Origin: CAWBBA01 sp963729795
Lineage (GTDB): Bacteria > Desulfobacterota > Desulfomonilia > Desulfomonilales > Desulfomonilaceae
Direction: 5' to 3'
Length of the DNA: 64,000 bases
NCBI GenBank assembly: GCA_963729795.1
Contig: CAVSPC010000016.1
Coordinates: forward strand, 564,968-628,967
The notes under the pieces are model-generated. The model had not been told where the DNA came from and did not search any database. It saw only the letters and a program-made list of their open reading frames with translations. The translations under genes and the position numbers were made by a program. Positions 24,364 to 32,119 of this stretch are shown here, piece by piece (position 1 is the stretch's first letter; each line of letters starts with the position of its first letter).

Positions 24364-25480
24364 TTAGGTTTGCGGCTTTGACCTCATTGTTACTTCCAAG
24401 GGCTGGCCGGTCTTCAGGATTTCTTTCCCTTCCACGACAACGATGTCACCGGTGTTCAGACCCTTCAATACCTCAGCATGGCTGCGATCGATGTTGCCGA
24501 TTTTCACGCGGGTTATTTGTGCTTTGTCATTCTCGTTTACCCGGACGACGTTGTTTGCTTCATTGGCGCGAATTTGATCCAGCAAGGCATCTATTGGTAT
24601 CCTGACCACTGCGGGAACGCGTTTCACCAAAATCCGAGCCCGGCCGTACATACCCTCAAGAAGCTGCATGTCGCGTATTGTCGATATAAATGCGAACTTC
24701 AAAAAGTTTGTTCTGATTCGCGACAGATTGTATGTATCCGACCGTGCCTTTGAATGTTTTGCCTGGCAGGGAATCAACAGCAATTTCCGATTCTACTCCG
24801 TGTCCTTCTCGAATGACTTTGTCAATGTTTAACTTGCGTACATCCTTGTCGCTAAGAAAAGCGTCCAAGTACACTGTCGTATAATCGCTAATCTGGAATA
24901 GCTTCCCACTTGTGGAGACCCAGTCGCCTTTTTCAACGAACCGGTTCGACAGCACTCCATTTATGGGAGCCGTTACCACCGTATGTTTAAGGTCCTCGAG
25001 CGCCTTGGCAAGTGCCCCTTTGTCAGCCTCTACCGCGCCCTGAGCGTTCTGATACGCCGACAACTTCTGGTCGTACGTTGACTGGCTTATCGATCCAGTC
25101 TTAAGCAGCGGCGCGTTATTCTCAAAATCGGTCTTATTGAAAGCCAGCGTAGCTTCGTCCTTCTGCAAGTTTCCACGAGCCTGGTCGGCCGCGGCTCGAA
25201 TTTGGGAATCATCGAACGTCAGAAGCGTTTGATCTTTGTTGACGAGCTGTCCGTCACGTACGTCGATGGACTTCACCTGGGCTGAGACCTCTGAAGAGAC
25301 TGTGGTGTTTGCTATGAAATGCAGATTGCCCGACACATCCACGGTCTGTCTGATGTCTCCTTTTTCAACCTCGACGGCCCGGACTTTTATTGACGGTAAC
25401 TGAACAGTTTTTTCTTGTCGCTGCCCGCAACCGGCCAACAAGATAATGAGTAGCAGGATTGTTAAGAACCGAGAAAGCAT
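24364..25480 (-). pseudogene. Efflux adaptor (membrane fusion protein) lipoprotein, frameshifted
   Basis: The ATG at 25480 follows GAGGA and begins a lipoprotein signal (hydrophobic core, then LAGC with Cys18). The first frame (to 24656) encodes a biotinyl-lipoyl-like domain, a helical hairpin rich in Ala/Gln and the beta-barrel start, as in RND/ABC adaptors. It breaks off after RIYIDNTR. The next frame (from about 24680 to 24364) continues with RDMQLLEGMYGRARI and the membrane-proximal end. One base is missing near 24671-24676. No pump or outer-membrane channel gene is adjacent. An intact protein would bridge an inner-membrane pump to TolC. Here it is an orphan and, unless the base is an assembly error, non-functional. 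Confidence 0.8.
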
Positions 25481-25663
25481 TCCAGTCCTCACCGGCAGTA
25501 GTTCGGCAACTCGGGCGGCTTCCGCGAGCGGCCACACGAATTTCGCTTGTTTCTATTTTAGACGATTATTCCGGAAGAACGTTGTATCATCGTTGCTCTA
25601 GGTAATGAACGTACCAGAGGAAGACAAGGGATCGTCACACAGAGCCTTGTCTAATCATCACCC

Positions 25664-25694
25664 GGTAACCATAATGACAATAATGGAGGTTACC
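25664..25694 (+). promoter_or_regulatory. Hairpin covering the ribosome-binding site
   Basis: GGTAACC at 25664-25670 is exactly complementary to GGTTACC at 25688-25694, which overlaps the GG of the GGAGG site and ends just before the ATG at 25695. Folding of the mRNA would occlude initiation of the small gene and, by coupling, of the selenoprotein gene behind it. Confidence 0.4.
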
Positions 25695-25898
25695 ATGGCG
25701 GAGAGCAAGAATAAATCAACGATTTATGTGAAGGTCGTGGATGGCACGGGCAAAGAGTATGTTTGTCCGTTGAGTGCCCTGAAGGATCCCAAAAATGCCA
25801 CGGAAGAAGAATTGAAAAGATGCTTTAATTCAGTCGAAGATGCGTTCAGCGATGCGGAAGTCATTGCTATCATCAAGAGCGAATTGCAGAAGGACTAA
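25695..25898 (+). CDS. Small conserved-looking protein of unknown function, first gene of the FrnE operon
   Basis: The frame is open from 25605, but the ATG at 25695 directly follows GGAGGTTACC, giving 67 residues. The protein is soluble and acidic at its end, with two cysteines (YVCPLSAL and KRCFNSV) and an alpha-helical C-terminal half. I recognise no family. Its stop lies only 5 bases before the start of the DsbA/FrnE-type gene, so they are almost certainly cotranscribed and perhaps translationally coupled. A redox or partner function is inferred only from this position. Confidence 0.65.
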   Translation: MAESKNKSTIYVKVVDGTGKEYVCPLSALKDPKNATEEELKRCFNSVEDAFSDAEVIAIIKSELQKD

Positions 25899-25903
25899 GC
25901 GAA

Positions 25904-26506
25904 ATGGACTTACACGCAAAGATTTTTTCGGACTTTATCTGACCCTTTTGCTACATCGGCAAGGGCATTGTCGAAGAATTGAAGAAAGAGTTTCCTCTTA
26001 CTGACGAGTGGTTCGCGTACGAGCTGCGCCCCGAGATGCCGTCGGAAGGGATACCGACGTCCAAGCTCTTTCCAGGGGTTGACCTGAAAAAACGTTACGA
26101 AAGCTTGAGCCGTGCCGGAGCCCCTTACGGGATTGCCTTCAACGAAATCTCGCTGGTTTCCAAGTCCCGCCTCGCTTTGGAAGCTACAGAATTCGCGAAG
26201 GAAGAGGGACACTTCGATTCGTTTCATGGCCGAGTCTTCCATGCCTATTTTGTGGAAACCCAAGACATCGGAAATCTTGATGTAATACTCGAATTAGCGG
26301 ATCAGGATGGATTGGACCCCGATGCCCTGAGACTCGCATTGCAAGAGAAGCGCTACGCAATGCACCTCGAAGAAGCCAAGCAGGAAGGACTCTCATACGG
26401 CGTCACCGCGGTCCCCACGTTTATCCTTAACGGAGAGCACAAAATCGTGGGCGCGCAGCCAATTGAAGTTTTCAGAGAGAAATTGAGAATAATCCAGGCG
26501 GAATGA
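25904..26506 (+). CDS. FrnE/DsbA-family oxidoreductase, probable selenoprotein (in-frame UGA at codon 13)
   Basis: Starting at ATG 25904, the frame reads MDLHAKIFSDFI, then TGA (25940-25942), then PFCYIGKGIVEEL and on without a break to 26506 (200 residues). FrnE/DsbA-like proteins have CPxC exactly here, after a beta strand ending in FSDFVC. The TGA therefore replaces the N-terminal active-site cysteine and probably encodes selenocysteine, giving a UPFC site. The rest is intact: a long helical insertion and the cis-proline loop TAVPTF near residue 170. A standard gene caller would begin at an internal Leu codon (25979) and lose the active site. A SECIS-like hairpin follows the TGA. The role is probably thiol-disulfide or diselenide exchange in the cytoplasm, since there is no signal peptide. 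Confidence 0.82.
25956..25974 (+). promoter_or_regulatory. Bacterial SECIS-like hairpin
   Basis: TCGGCAA (25956-25962) pairs with TTGTCGA (25968-25974) with one G-U pair, around a 5-base loop GGGCA. The loop starts 21 bases after the TGA and begins with G. That fits the published bacterial SECIS rule of a short G-headed apical loop some 16-37 bases after UGA. A competing stem just after the TGA (CCC..GC with GC..GGG) is possible. Confidence 0.6.
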
Positions 26507-26515
26507 CACACCGCT

Positions 26516-26824
26516 CTACCCGGATTGTTCCTCTGCATCTGGCTCGATTACGCAGCAGCAAGCGGAACTTTTGCGCCCTAATGCTGCGTTGATCACTGCG
26601 GCCGCGCACCCTACGCCCGACCGTACCGACAACGCTTCGGCAGGGCAGTTTCGGGCGCATGCGCCGCATTCCATGCATGCGTCCGGTTCATCAATGCCGA
26701 CGCGTCCGTTGTGCATGGAAAGCACGGCTTGAGGACACACCTGAAGACACATACCGCAACCCGTGCACTTAGCTTCATCAAGCTTCAAGGTCGCCACATT
26801 CTTTAAGTAAATCAGCCGACGCAT
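26516..26824 (-). CDS. hgcB: HgcB, 4Fe-4S ferredoxin of mercury methylation
   Basis: The 102-residue protein starts with YLKNVATLKLDEAKC and has two clusters: C20-x2-C23-x2-C26-x3-C30-P and C50-x2-C53-x2-C56-x3-C60-P. The second holds CMECGAC, the HgcB signature. A conserved single Cys (C73) and a C-terminal cysteine run (residues 89-91) follow, as expected for the HgcB metal-delivery tail. HgcB reduces the corrinoid of HgcA, and its C-terminal cysteines are thought to pass Hg(II). The gene starts 13 bases after the hgcA stop with GGGAG upstream of the ATG. It is convergent with the FrnE gene (9 bases between stops). Confidence 0.95.
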   Translation of the reverse strand: MRRLIYLKNVATLKLDEAKCTGCGMCLQVCPQAVLSMHNGRVGIDEPDACMECGACARNCPAEALSVRSGVGCAAAVINAALGRKSSACCCVIEPDAEEQSG

Positions 26825-26837
26825 TGTTGAACTCCCT

Positions 26838-27899
26838 TCACGCTGCTACGCGCGAGCCGATCCAGAGGATGACCCCTATGCATGCCGCGACGATTTCAAG
26901 CGGCACAGCCCATCGCATCTCCTTCTTGACTCCCGATAGGGAAGTGTAGGTTGACGCGCCGGTAAAGTTCATTGCCAGATACGCGCTAATTGCGGGGACC
27001 AGAAAGAGCCAGGCGAGGACCTCGAGCCTGCCCGACCAACTTACCAATGCCGAGTTTGTCAGGAGAGCCGGGACCAGCGCCGCTGCCAGACCCAAGACGA
27101 ACCCCTTGAGCGCAAAAGCTCTACCGGGAAGCCACGGCAAGAGAATAGGAGTCAAAATGGCCCCTGCCACCAGAGCGGTAAGAATGGCCCATGCCGCGAA
27201 TAAACCATGATCTAGGGCGCCTCGCCAGTACCCTTCCGATCCTCCGAGACCTCCGGCCAAGAAAAACACGGTAAGAATTATGAGGGCCCACTTTGCCGCG
27301 GCCACCAATTCCACCGGAATCAGGACGATTCTTTCCCACACTGTAAATGTCTTTCGGCGCATCTCCGGAGTAGCCTTCAGTCCTGAGTCTATGAAAGCCG
27401 CCAAGTCGGACGACCGCACCGGCCCATATATGACTCTGAAACCGGATCGCCTCTTCACCTCGTGCGCCGCGACACCGGGCGCAGCCAGTTGGGGAAGAAT
27501 AATGCGCCGGTGCGACACGACCTTAGCAAGGCCTGATGATTCGATCCTCTCGACCAGTTCGCCTGTGCTGAACGTCCCTTTGCCCGCCGCGCACCACACA
27601 TTGACGCCATCAGTGTCAAGCACGAGAATCCATGCGCTTCGACCCGGCAAAGCCTGTCTCAAAGAGTCGAAGCTCATCTTGTAGTTGGCCGTCACCAGTA
27701 CCGGCGCGGTGTCGTCCGGCTCCCCAAGGGCATAGAGCCCAGGATCGACCTTGTAATTCATCCGGCCGATGTTCCATCGGGCTTTGATGCTGCCCCATCG
27801 ATCTGCCGAAGTCAGATACGCGGACACCCTCGGCAACGTTCCGGCTGCTGTGAGAATCGAGCCTGTGACAAACGGCTGCTCAAGTCGAGGAAGGCTCAC
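26838..27899 (-). CDS. hgcA: HgcA, corrinoid methyltransferase of mercury methylation
   Basis: The diagnostic cap-helix motif NVWCAAGKG is at residues 100-108, with Cys103 the residue that coordinates cobalt in the base-off corrinoid. This is followed by a corrinoid-binding Rossmann fold to about residue 170 and five transmembrane helices from about 195 to 350. The 353-residue length fits the family. The start is GTG at 27899 with a weak AAAAGG upstream. HgcA transfers a methyl group, probably supplied from the methyltetrahydrofolate branch of the Wood-Ljungdahl pathway, to Hg(II), giving methylmercury, with HgcB as reductant. The membrane domain and motif exclude the homologous CFeSP subunit CdhD. 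Confidence 0.97.
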   Translation of the reverse strand: MSLPRLEQPFVTGSILTAAGTLPRVSAYLTSADRWGSIKARWNIGRMNYKVDPGLYALGEPDDTAPVLVTANYKMSFDSLRQALPGRSAWILVLDTDGVNVWCAAGKGTFSTGELVERIESSGLAKVVSHRRIILPQLAAPGVAAHEVKRRSGFRVIYGPVRSSDLAAFIDSGLKATPEMRRKTFTVWERIVLIPVELVAAAKWALIILTVFFLAGGLGGSEGYWRGALDHGLFAAWAILTALVAGAILTPILLPWLPGRAFALKGFVLGLAAALVPALLTNSALVSWSGRLEVLAWLFLVPAISAYLAMNFTGASTYTSLSGVKKEMRWAVPLEIVAACIGVILWIGSRVAA

Positions 27900-28190
27900 C
27901 TGAGCCTTTTCTCTGGACGGTCAGCACGAGAGGGTTGAGGTGGACGGCGAGAGCGACACCGCACACGAATCGGAGACAGCCGCTCTCCTCGGGTCGTGGC
28001 TGTCGATTGCGCTTTGTTTCATGGACGAAACTCCTCTGTTCTGTGTTCACAATCCGGATCCGTACGGAAAGACAGCATCCGCGAATTTCATAAAGGAAGC
28101 ACATCAAGCGCGCTTCTAATTTCTTTGAAATTATTCCGCGATCCTTCTAAGAATACCGCTTACTGGGGCCCTTGCCAACCAAAGCCGTTT
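27900..28190. other. Spacer between the ArsR gene and hgcA
   Basis: About 290 bases. A minus-strand frame at 27880-28107 has no ribosome-binding site, overlaps hgcA and resembles nothing known. The gap may contain an hgcA promoter, but no clear -10/-35 pair is seen. Confidence 0.35.
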
Positions 28191-28598
28191 TCAGCCAGAA
28201 GGGACTTCACCTTTTGATACGTGCCTCCCACTATCCTGGGATACCTTGCTAGTACCCACCTGCGAGCGAAGGACAGGTGCACGGCCTGCCAACAGTTCGG
28301 ACAAGGCGCTCAGGGCTACCGCGTCAACCCAGCATTCAATGTTTTTTCCTCGTCTTTCCATCTTAATGAGTCCCGCTTGCCGGAGCTCTTTTATATGATG
28401 GGAGACAGTGGATAGCGTTATGTCCAGTTCTTGCCCCAGTTCCCCGACATAGCGTCGAGCCATAGCTTCGGAGGTGCACTTTGTGCCAGGAGGACAGCAG
28501 GAAATCAGGCGCAAAAAGATGTCAAGGCGGTTAGGATTAGACAGCGCCTTGAACATTTCTGCGAATCGACGGACTTCTTCGATACGACTATTAGACAT
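28191..28598 (-). CDS. ArsR/SmtB-family transcriptional regulator upstream of hgcAB
   Basis: I choose the ATG at 28598, since the longer TTG start at 28622 would lie inside the operator-like dyad. The 135-residue protein has the ArsR fold: FAEMFKALSNPNRLDIFLRL at the start and a winged helix with the recognition helix in LDITLSTVSHHIKELRQAGLIKMERRGK. Cysteines at SCCPPGTKC lie after helix 3, the place where ArsR-type sensors bind thiophilic metals, and could bind Hg, As or Cd. Linkage to hgcAB suggests metal-responsive control, as reported for some other methylators. No arsenic genes are adjacent. Confidence 0.88.
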   Translation of the reverse strand: MSNSRIEEVRRFAEMFKALSNPNRLDIFLRLISCCPPGTKCTSEAMARRYVGELGQELDITLSTVSHHIKELRQAGLIKMERRGKNIECWVDAVALSALSELLAGRAPVLRSQVGTSKVSQDSGRHVSKGEVPSG

Positions 28599-28608
28599 AT
28601 TTACACTT

Positions 28609-28635
28609 TTGACAGTTATCAATATGACGTGTCAA
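28609..28635 (-). promoter_or_regulatory. Operator-like dyad in the ArsR promoter
   Basis: TTGACA (28609-28614) and TGTCAA (28630-28635) form an exact inverted repeat with a 15-base spacer, 10 bases upstream of the ATG at 28598. On the gene strand, TTGACA also fits a -35 box. ArsR-family proteins bind such imperfect 12-2-12-like dyads over their own promoters, so autoregulation is likely. Confidence 0.55.
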
Positions 28636-28783
28636 GAAAGATTCGTCCCCCAGCGCAAAAAAAACTGTTATGGCCATATTTCCAGCTAGATACTTATTTC
28701 CGGCTTTAGATTAGTAGGATGGGCATCCGAAACTGTCTCAAAATCATAGCATGAGCGAGATTCGTGGCAAGATGCCCCACTTT

Positions 28784-28853
28784 CCCGGCAATGAATTACC
28801 GGGCTACTGTCTGCGGTCCCTTCGGGACGCTTGCATATGAGCCCCATCGGGGC
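28784..28853. repeat. REP-like hairpin cluster, copy 2
   Basis: Three small hairpins: CCCGG-CAAT/ATT-CCGGG (28784-28803), GTCCC-TTC-GGGAC with GC flanks (28813-28830) and GCCCC/GGGGC (28841-28853). The outer two and the CTACTGTC link match the inverted copy at 18187-18234. They lie in the roughly 430-base gap between the ArsR promoter and the end of fdhE, which holds no supported gene. Confidence 0.65.
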
Positions 28854-29068
28854 GACAGAAAGTAGGCTGGTGCTTCAGCGCCGGCTATTATCGTGGTACG
28901 ATTCATGACCTCGCCTATGATTTTGAGACACTTTCATCCTGCCCGCCATCAAGAATCTACAGCGGGACACCCATCCTCTAAAATAGGGGATGATGCAAGT
29001 CCCTCTCAAATCATTTGACGTATCGGGGCGCCTGCTTTTGAGCCTCTCCGGACAGCCTTCATGTTGCG

Positions 29069-29965
29069 TCAATCCCGATCAATGACGTTCCAGCCGCATG
29101 TCGCCCCCGGCGAGAATCCTTTCTCCTGGGCGAGAACATCCAGATAAACCAGCCCGAGCGGCGCAGCCTCCCGGAGGATATCGTTGCAGCGATCCCTTAG
29201 ATCGATACTTACCAAGTATTTCATGCACTCATAGCACAGTTCGGCTCGCTCGAATTTGCGGTCTTCCGAGAACAGCAGTTCCAGTTTGCCCTGGTCTTCC
29301 GACTCGCAGAAAGGACACTTGATGCGCATGTAGCTCCATTCATGGCCGCAGAACGAACACCTCAGCCATCTGCGCCCCTCTTTGCCTTCAAGAAAGCTCA
29401 TTTCCGGCCAAGAACCGCAGATCGGACAGTATCCCTTGTGCCACTGAAGATCCTTGGGCAACGGCAAGAGAGATTCCGCCTGCTTCTGCGCAAATGGCTT
29501 CGAGAATTGTCCCAGGACAAAATACAGAATGCCTGGGTCCACACCGAGGTCTGATGCGGTCCTTTCAATCTCTGTGCTCGAACAGCCCACAGCAGAGACC
29601 CAGAGCGTTGAATCTAGATTTCCGCTTTCAATCGCACTTCTGATTGCGATCAATTGTGACTTGATATGAGGGAATCCATGTTCTATGGCTGGCAGCAAAT
29701 GTTTCGAGGCTTTTCGCAGGTCGTCAGTGGAAAGGCGAAAGGCGTCCCTTGTAAAGATGGGAACCCCTCGCGAATATTGAACAGGATCTACGGCCAGGTC
29801 ATGCTCGGAGCTTATTGGAAGTTTGGCCTTCAGAGCTGCCTGCGCGGCCACGAGCCCCTTAAAAGCGTCAAATACCGTGGCCAGTTCGGGCAAATCCTCC
29901 CGCATGCTCTCTATGGCTCTTTGTACTCGCTCAGATGCCTCTCCGCCGGACCGATCGTCTGACAT
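29069..29965 (-). CDS. fdhE: FdhE, formate dehydrogenase accessory protein
   Basis: The ATG at 29965 follows AGGAGA, and the upstream in-frame extension is not needed. The 298-residue protein has the FdhE C-terminal zinc/iron-binding half with four CxxC pairs (CPICGSWP, CSFCGHEW, CPFCESED, CYECMKYL). The last region, SIDLRDRCNDILREAAPLGLVYLDVLAQEKG, is family-typical. FdhE helps assemble and activate the catalytic subunit of respiratory formate dehydrogenase, which in related organisms is usually itself a selenoprotein. No fdh structural genes are in the window. It is the first gene of a separate minus-strand unit. Confidence 0.93.
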   Translation of the reverse strand: MSDDRSGGEASERVQRAIESMREDLPELATVFDAFKGLVAAQAALKAKLPISSEHDLAVDPVQYSRGVPIFTRDAFRLSTDDLRKASKHLLPAIEHGFPHIKSQLIAIRSAIESGNLDSTLWVSAVGCSSTEIERTASDLGVDPGILYFVLGQFSKPFAQKQAESLLPLPKDLQWHKGYCPICGSWPEMSFLEGKEGRRWLRCSFCGHEWSYMRIKCPFCESEDQGKLELLFSEDRKFERAELCYECMKYLVSIDLRDRCNDILREAAPLGLVYLDVLAQEKGFSPGATCGWNVIDRD

Positions 29966-30107
29966 ATTTTTCTCCTGGAATTGTCTGTGTCCCTTTATCG
30001 TAGGAAAGCACGAAAAGCGATGAACGCGCAAGCAAGGGCGGACCTCGCATTTCCATTTTCCAAATCAAGCTTTGTCTATTCGCTCAAGACAAGCTCGCTA
30101 CAGGAAC

Positions 30108-30455
30108 TCACCCTGCGCCCTTGATCACCACAAGCAACATTTTGAATCGCTTTGCGGCTTGCAGAGAGTGGGAGACGTCTGCCGGCATGGCCACCACCTG
30201 GCCGGCTTTGACGACCATCTCTTTGTCCGCGATGGTTATTGACGCTTCCCCGTCCAGGATCTGGACAAAGGCGTCTCCAGCCGCAGTATGAGTGCTCAAA
30301 CCCTCGCCTGCATCAAAAGCAAACACGGTAAGGCTCACGACATTATTCTGTGCGAAGGTGCGGCTCACCACGCGCCCCGCTTCATAATCAACCAGTTCCA
30401 CTAGGACCTGCGGCTCGGAAAACGGAATATTCTTTATAAATTTACCCTGTTCCAT
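30108..30455 (-). CDS. Cupin-domain protein
   Basis: This 115-residue single cupin has the beta-barrel motifs FDAGEGLSTHTAAGDAFVQILDGE and MPADVSHSLQAAKRFKMLLVV. The first motif retains one His where cupins often have two. AAAGGAGA precedes the start. Such small cupins may sense or bind small molecules or metals. It is divergent from the metallo-beta-lactamase gene and follows fdhE at a distance of about 140 bases on the same strand. No specific role can be assigned. Confidence 0.85.
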   Translation of the reverse strand: MEQGKFIKNIPFSEPQVLVELVDYEAGRVVSRTFAQNNVVSLTVFAFDAGEGLSTHTAAGDAFVQILDGEASITIADKEMVVKAGQVVAMPADVSHSLQAAKRFKMLLVVIKGAG

Positions 30456-30680
30456 TCTCGTTTCTCCTTTCTTCCCAATGAATTATTGGGGTCTAGGTCA
30501 CGATGACGCTGACGAGTGAGAAGCAAGACCCCATCGGAGCTGTTAAAAGACGATGATCATTTTCTTCGTCATTGCAACTTCTTCACCGCTCGTGACTAAA
30601 TGCTTGACGAAGTATGGTATCCTACTTCTGATTTAGATTCCCCAACTAACAGTTGAGATAGAAAAATTTGCGAGATTGTC

Positions 30681-31886
30681 ATGAAACTTGAGCAGACTGA
30701 ACTAAAAGCGAATTCGAAAGTAGGAAGCGGCCGCGTGCAGAGCTTTGTTTTTCCTGACGGGAAACTTCGCGTTACGCAGATTACTACCTTTTGTCCCGAT
30801 TACATTGGGCCGGGGCCCACGCATCTCTACCTGATCGAGAGCGATGCACTTATTTTGGTGGACGCGGGCATACCGACAAACCTGGCGAAGTGGTTCTTTT
30901 ACCACTGGCGTAATCAACCCGTACCGCCGGAGATTGAAGCCCTCCAGCCCGATCACAGCGAACAGGAGCTATTGGGAGGGATCAAACTTGCAGGCTACTC
31001 TGTTCGAGACATCGATCTTCTTGTGATTTCCCACGGCCACCCCGATCACTTTTCCATGGGCCACTCAATCCTCAATCGCAGCAATGCGGCCGTTTCGGCT
31101 CATATCCTCGACACACCACAGATTTGCAACCCCTGGGGGTTATTCAGTTTTTGGTATTCCAGGCGGGGTCAGACAGTGGCTATTGGCATGCCTCCGCCCT
31201 CGGCCGCCGAGGAACAAGCCGAGGGGAAGGGGATTGAAAGCCTCGACCTGAACTCGATGGGAATGGCGCTCAAAGTGAATTCGCCGATTTTCGGAAACGG
31301 CCCTGTACATCTGAATGGATCGTCCATCCGGGGTCTGGAAGCAAAACACCTCCCGGGCCATTCGCCTGGAAGCATTGGTCTACTGGTAGGACAAAACGGT
31401 GAAGATAAGCTGCTTCTTTGCGGAGATGTATTGCTGAGCCCGATAACCCCTCATCCGGATGACCTCCTGGTGTACCTGCAAACACTCGAGGAACTGTCAA
31501 AGGTGCAAAACGTTGGACTTACGCTGCCCGCTCATGGGGAGCCTATTCAAGAGCTGAGAGCGCGTGCTAATTACCTGCAACATCACCATAAACAGCGACT
31601 GAAAGTCACTTATGACGCTTGCGACGAGCCCCGTTCCGTCTGGGATATTGCTACCATGCCGGGTTACTTCGAAACCTATGTCGATCCGAACAAGTTTAAT
31701 TTTCTCGCTGGAACAGAGGCTTTGGTGCACGTAGAACTTCTCAATATGGTCGGCGGCCTGAATCGTTGTTATATTCAAGACCAGGTCCATTATTTTCAAA
31801 CGTCCGGGGAACCCTTCGAAGATGTGTATTCCCGGATAGCGGCTCTTGTTGCCGATAAGAGGACTAACACGATCATGCGATATTAG
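30681..31886 (+). CDS. Metallo-beta-lactamase-fold hydrolase
   Basis: The 401-residue protein holds the metal motif SHGHPDHFSMG (HxHxDH) near residue 117, THLYLIESDALILVDAG at the start of the fold, and further ligand regions PGHSPGSIGLLV and LPAHGEP. This is a single-domain beta-lactamase-fold enzyme with a long C-terminal helical part, similar to glyoxalase-II-like or lactonase-like hydrolases. It is cytoplasmic (no signal peptide). A ribosome-binding site is weak. It has no obvious partner genes, and the substrate is unknown. Confidence 0.88.
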   Translation: MKLEQTELKANSKVGSGRVQSFVFPDGKLRVTQITTFCPDYIGPGPTHLYLIESDALILVDAGIPTNLAKWFFYHWRNQPVPPEIEALQPDHSEQELLGGIKLAGYSVRDIDLLVISHGHPDHFSMGHSILNRSNAAVSAHILDTPQICNPWGLFSFWYSRRGQTVAIGMPPPSAAEEQAEGKGIESLDLNSMGMALKVNSPIFGNGPVHLNGSSIRGLEAKHLPGHSPGSIGLLVGQNGEDKLLLCGDVLLSPITPHPDDLLVYLQTLEELSKVQNVGLTLPAHGEPIQELRARANYLQHHHKQRLKVTYDACDEPRSVWDIATMPGYFETYVDPNKFNFLAGTEALVHVELLNMVGGLNRCYIQDQVHYFQTSGEPFEDVYSRIAALVADKRTNTIMRY

Positions 31887-32119
31887 TGTTGCGTCTCGGA
31901 AACAGCCGGACGAATAGAAATTGTATCTGAATGGCCGAGGTATAATGTGGTAGGCGAAGCGAACCCCACCGATTGTGGGAAAGACGTGAATTATATTTTT
32001 TCACGCGACTCATACAGCCTCTGTCGGCGGGCAGGATGCCCACCCCACTGAGGCCATGTTTCCTCCGCGACTCGTGGAGCCGCCACATCGACGATTTCGA
32101 ATTGCTGTGAGATGGGACT

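Noticed and set aside
24364..24783. Separate gene on the minus strand
   Set aside because: It continues the efflux adaptor frame after a single missing base; it has no start site of its own.
26838..27899. Corrinoid iron-sulfur protein (CdhD-like) instead of HgcA
   Set aside because: The NVWCAAGKG motif and the five-helix C-terminal domain are specific to HgcA.
27880..28107. Small minus-strand frame between ArsR and hgcA
   Set aside because: Overlaps hgcA, has no ribosome-binding site and resembles nothing.
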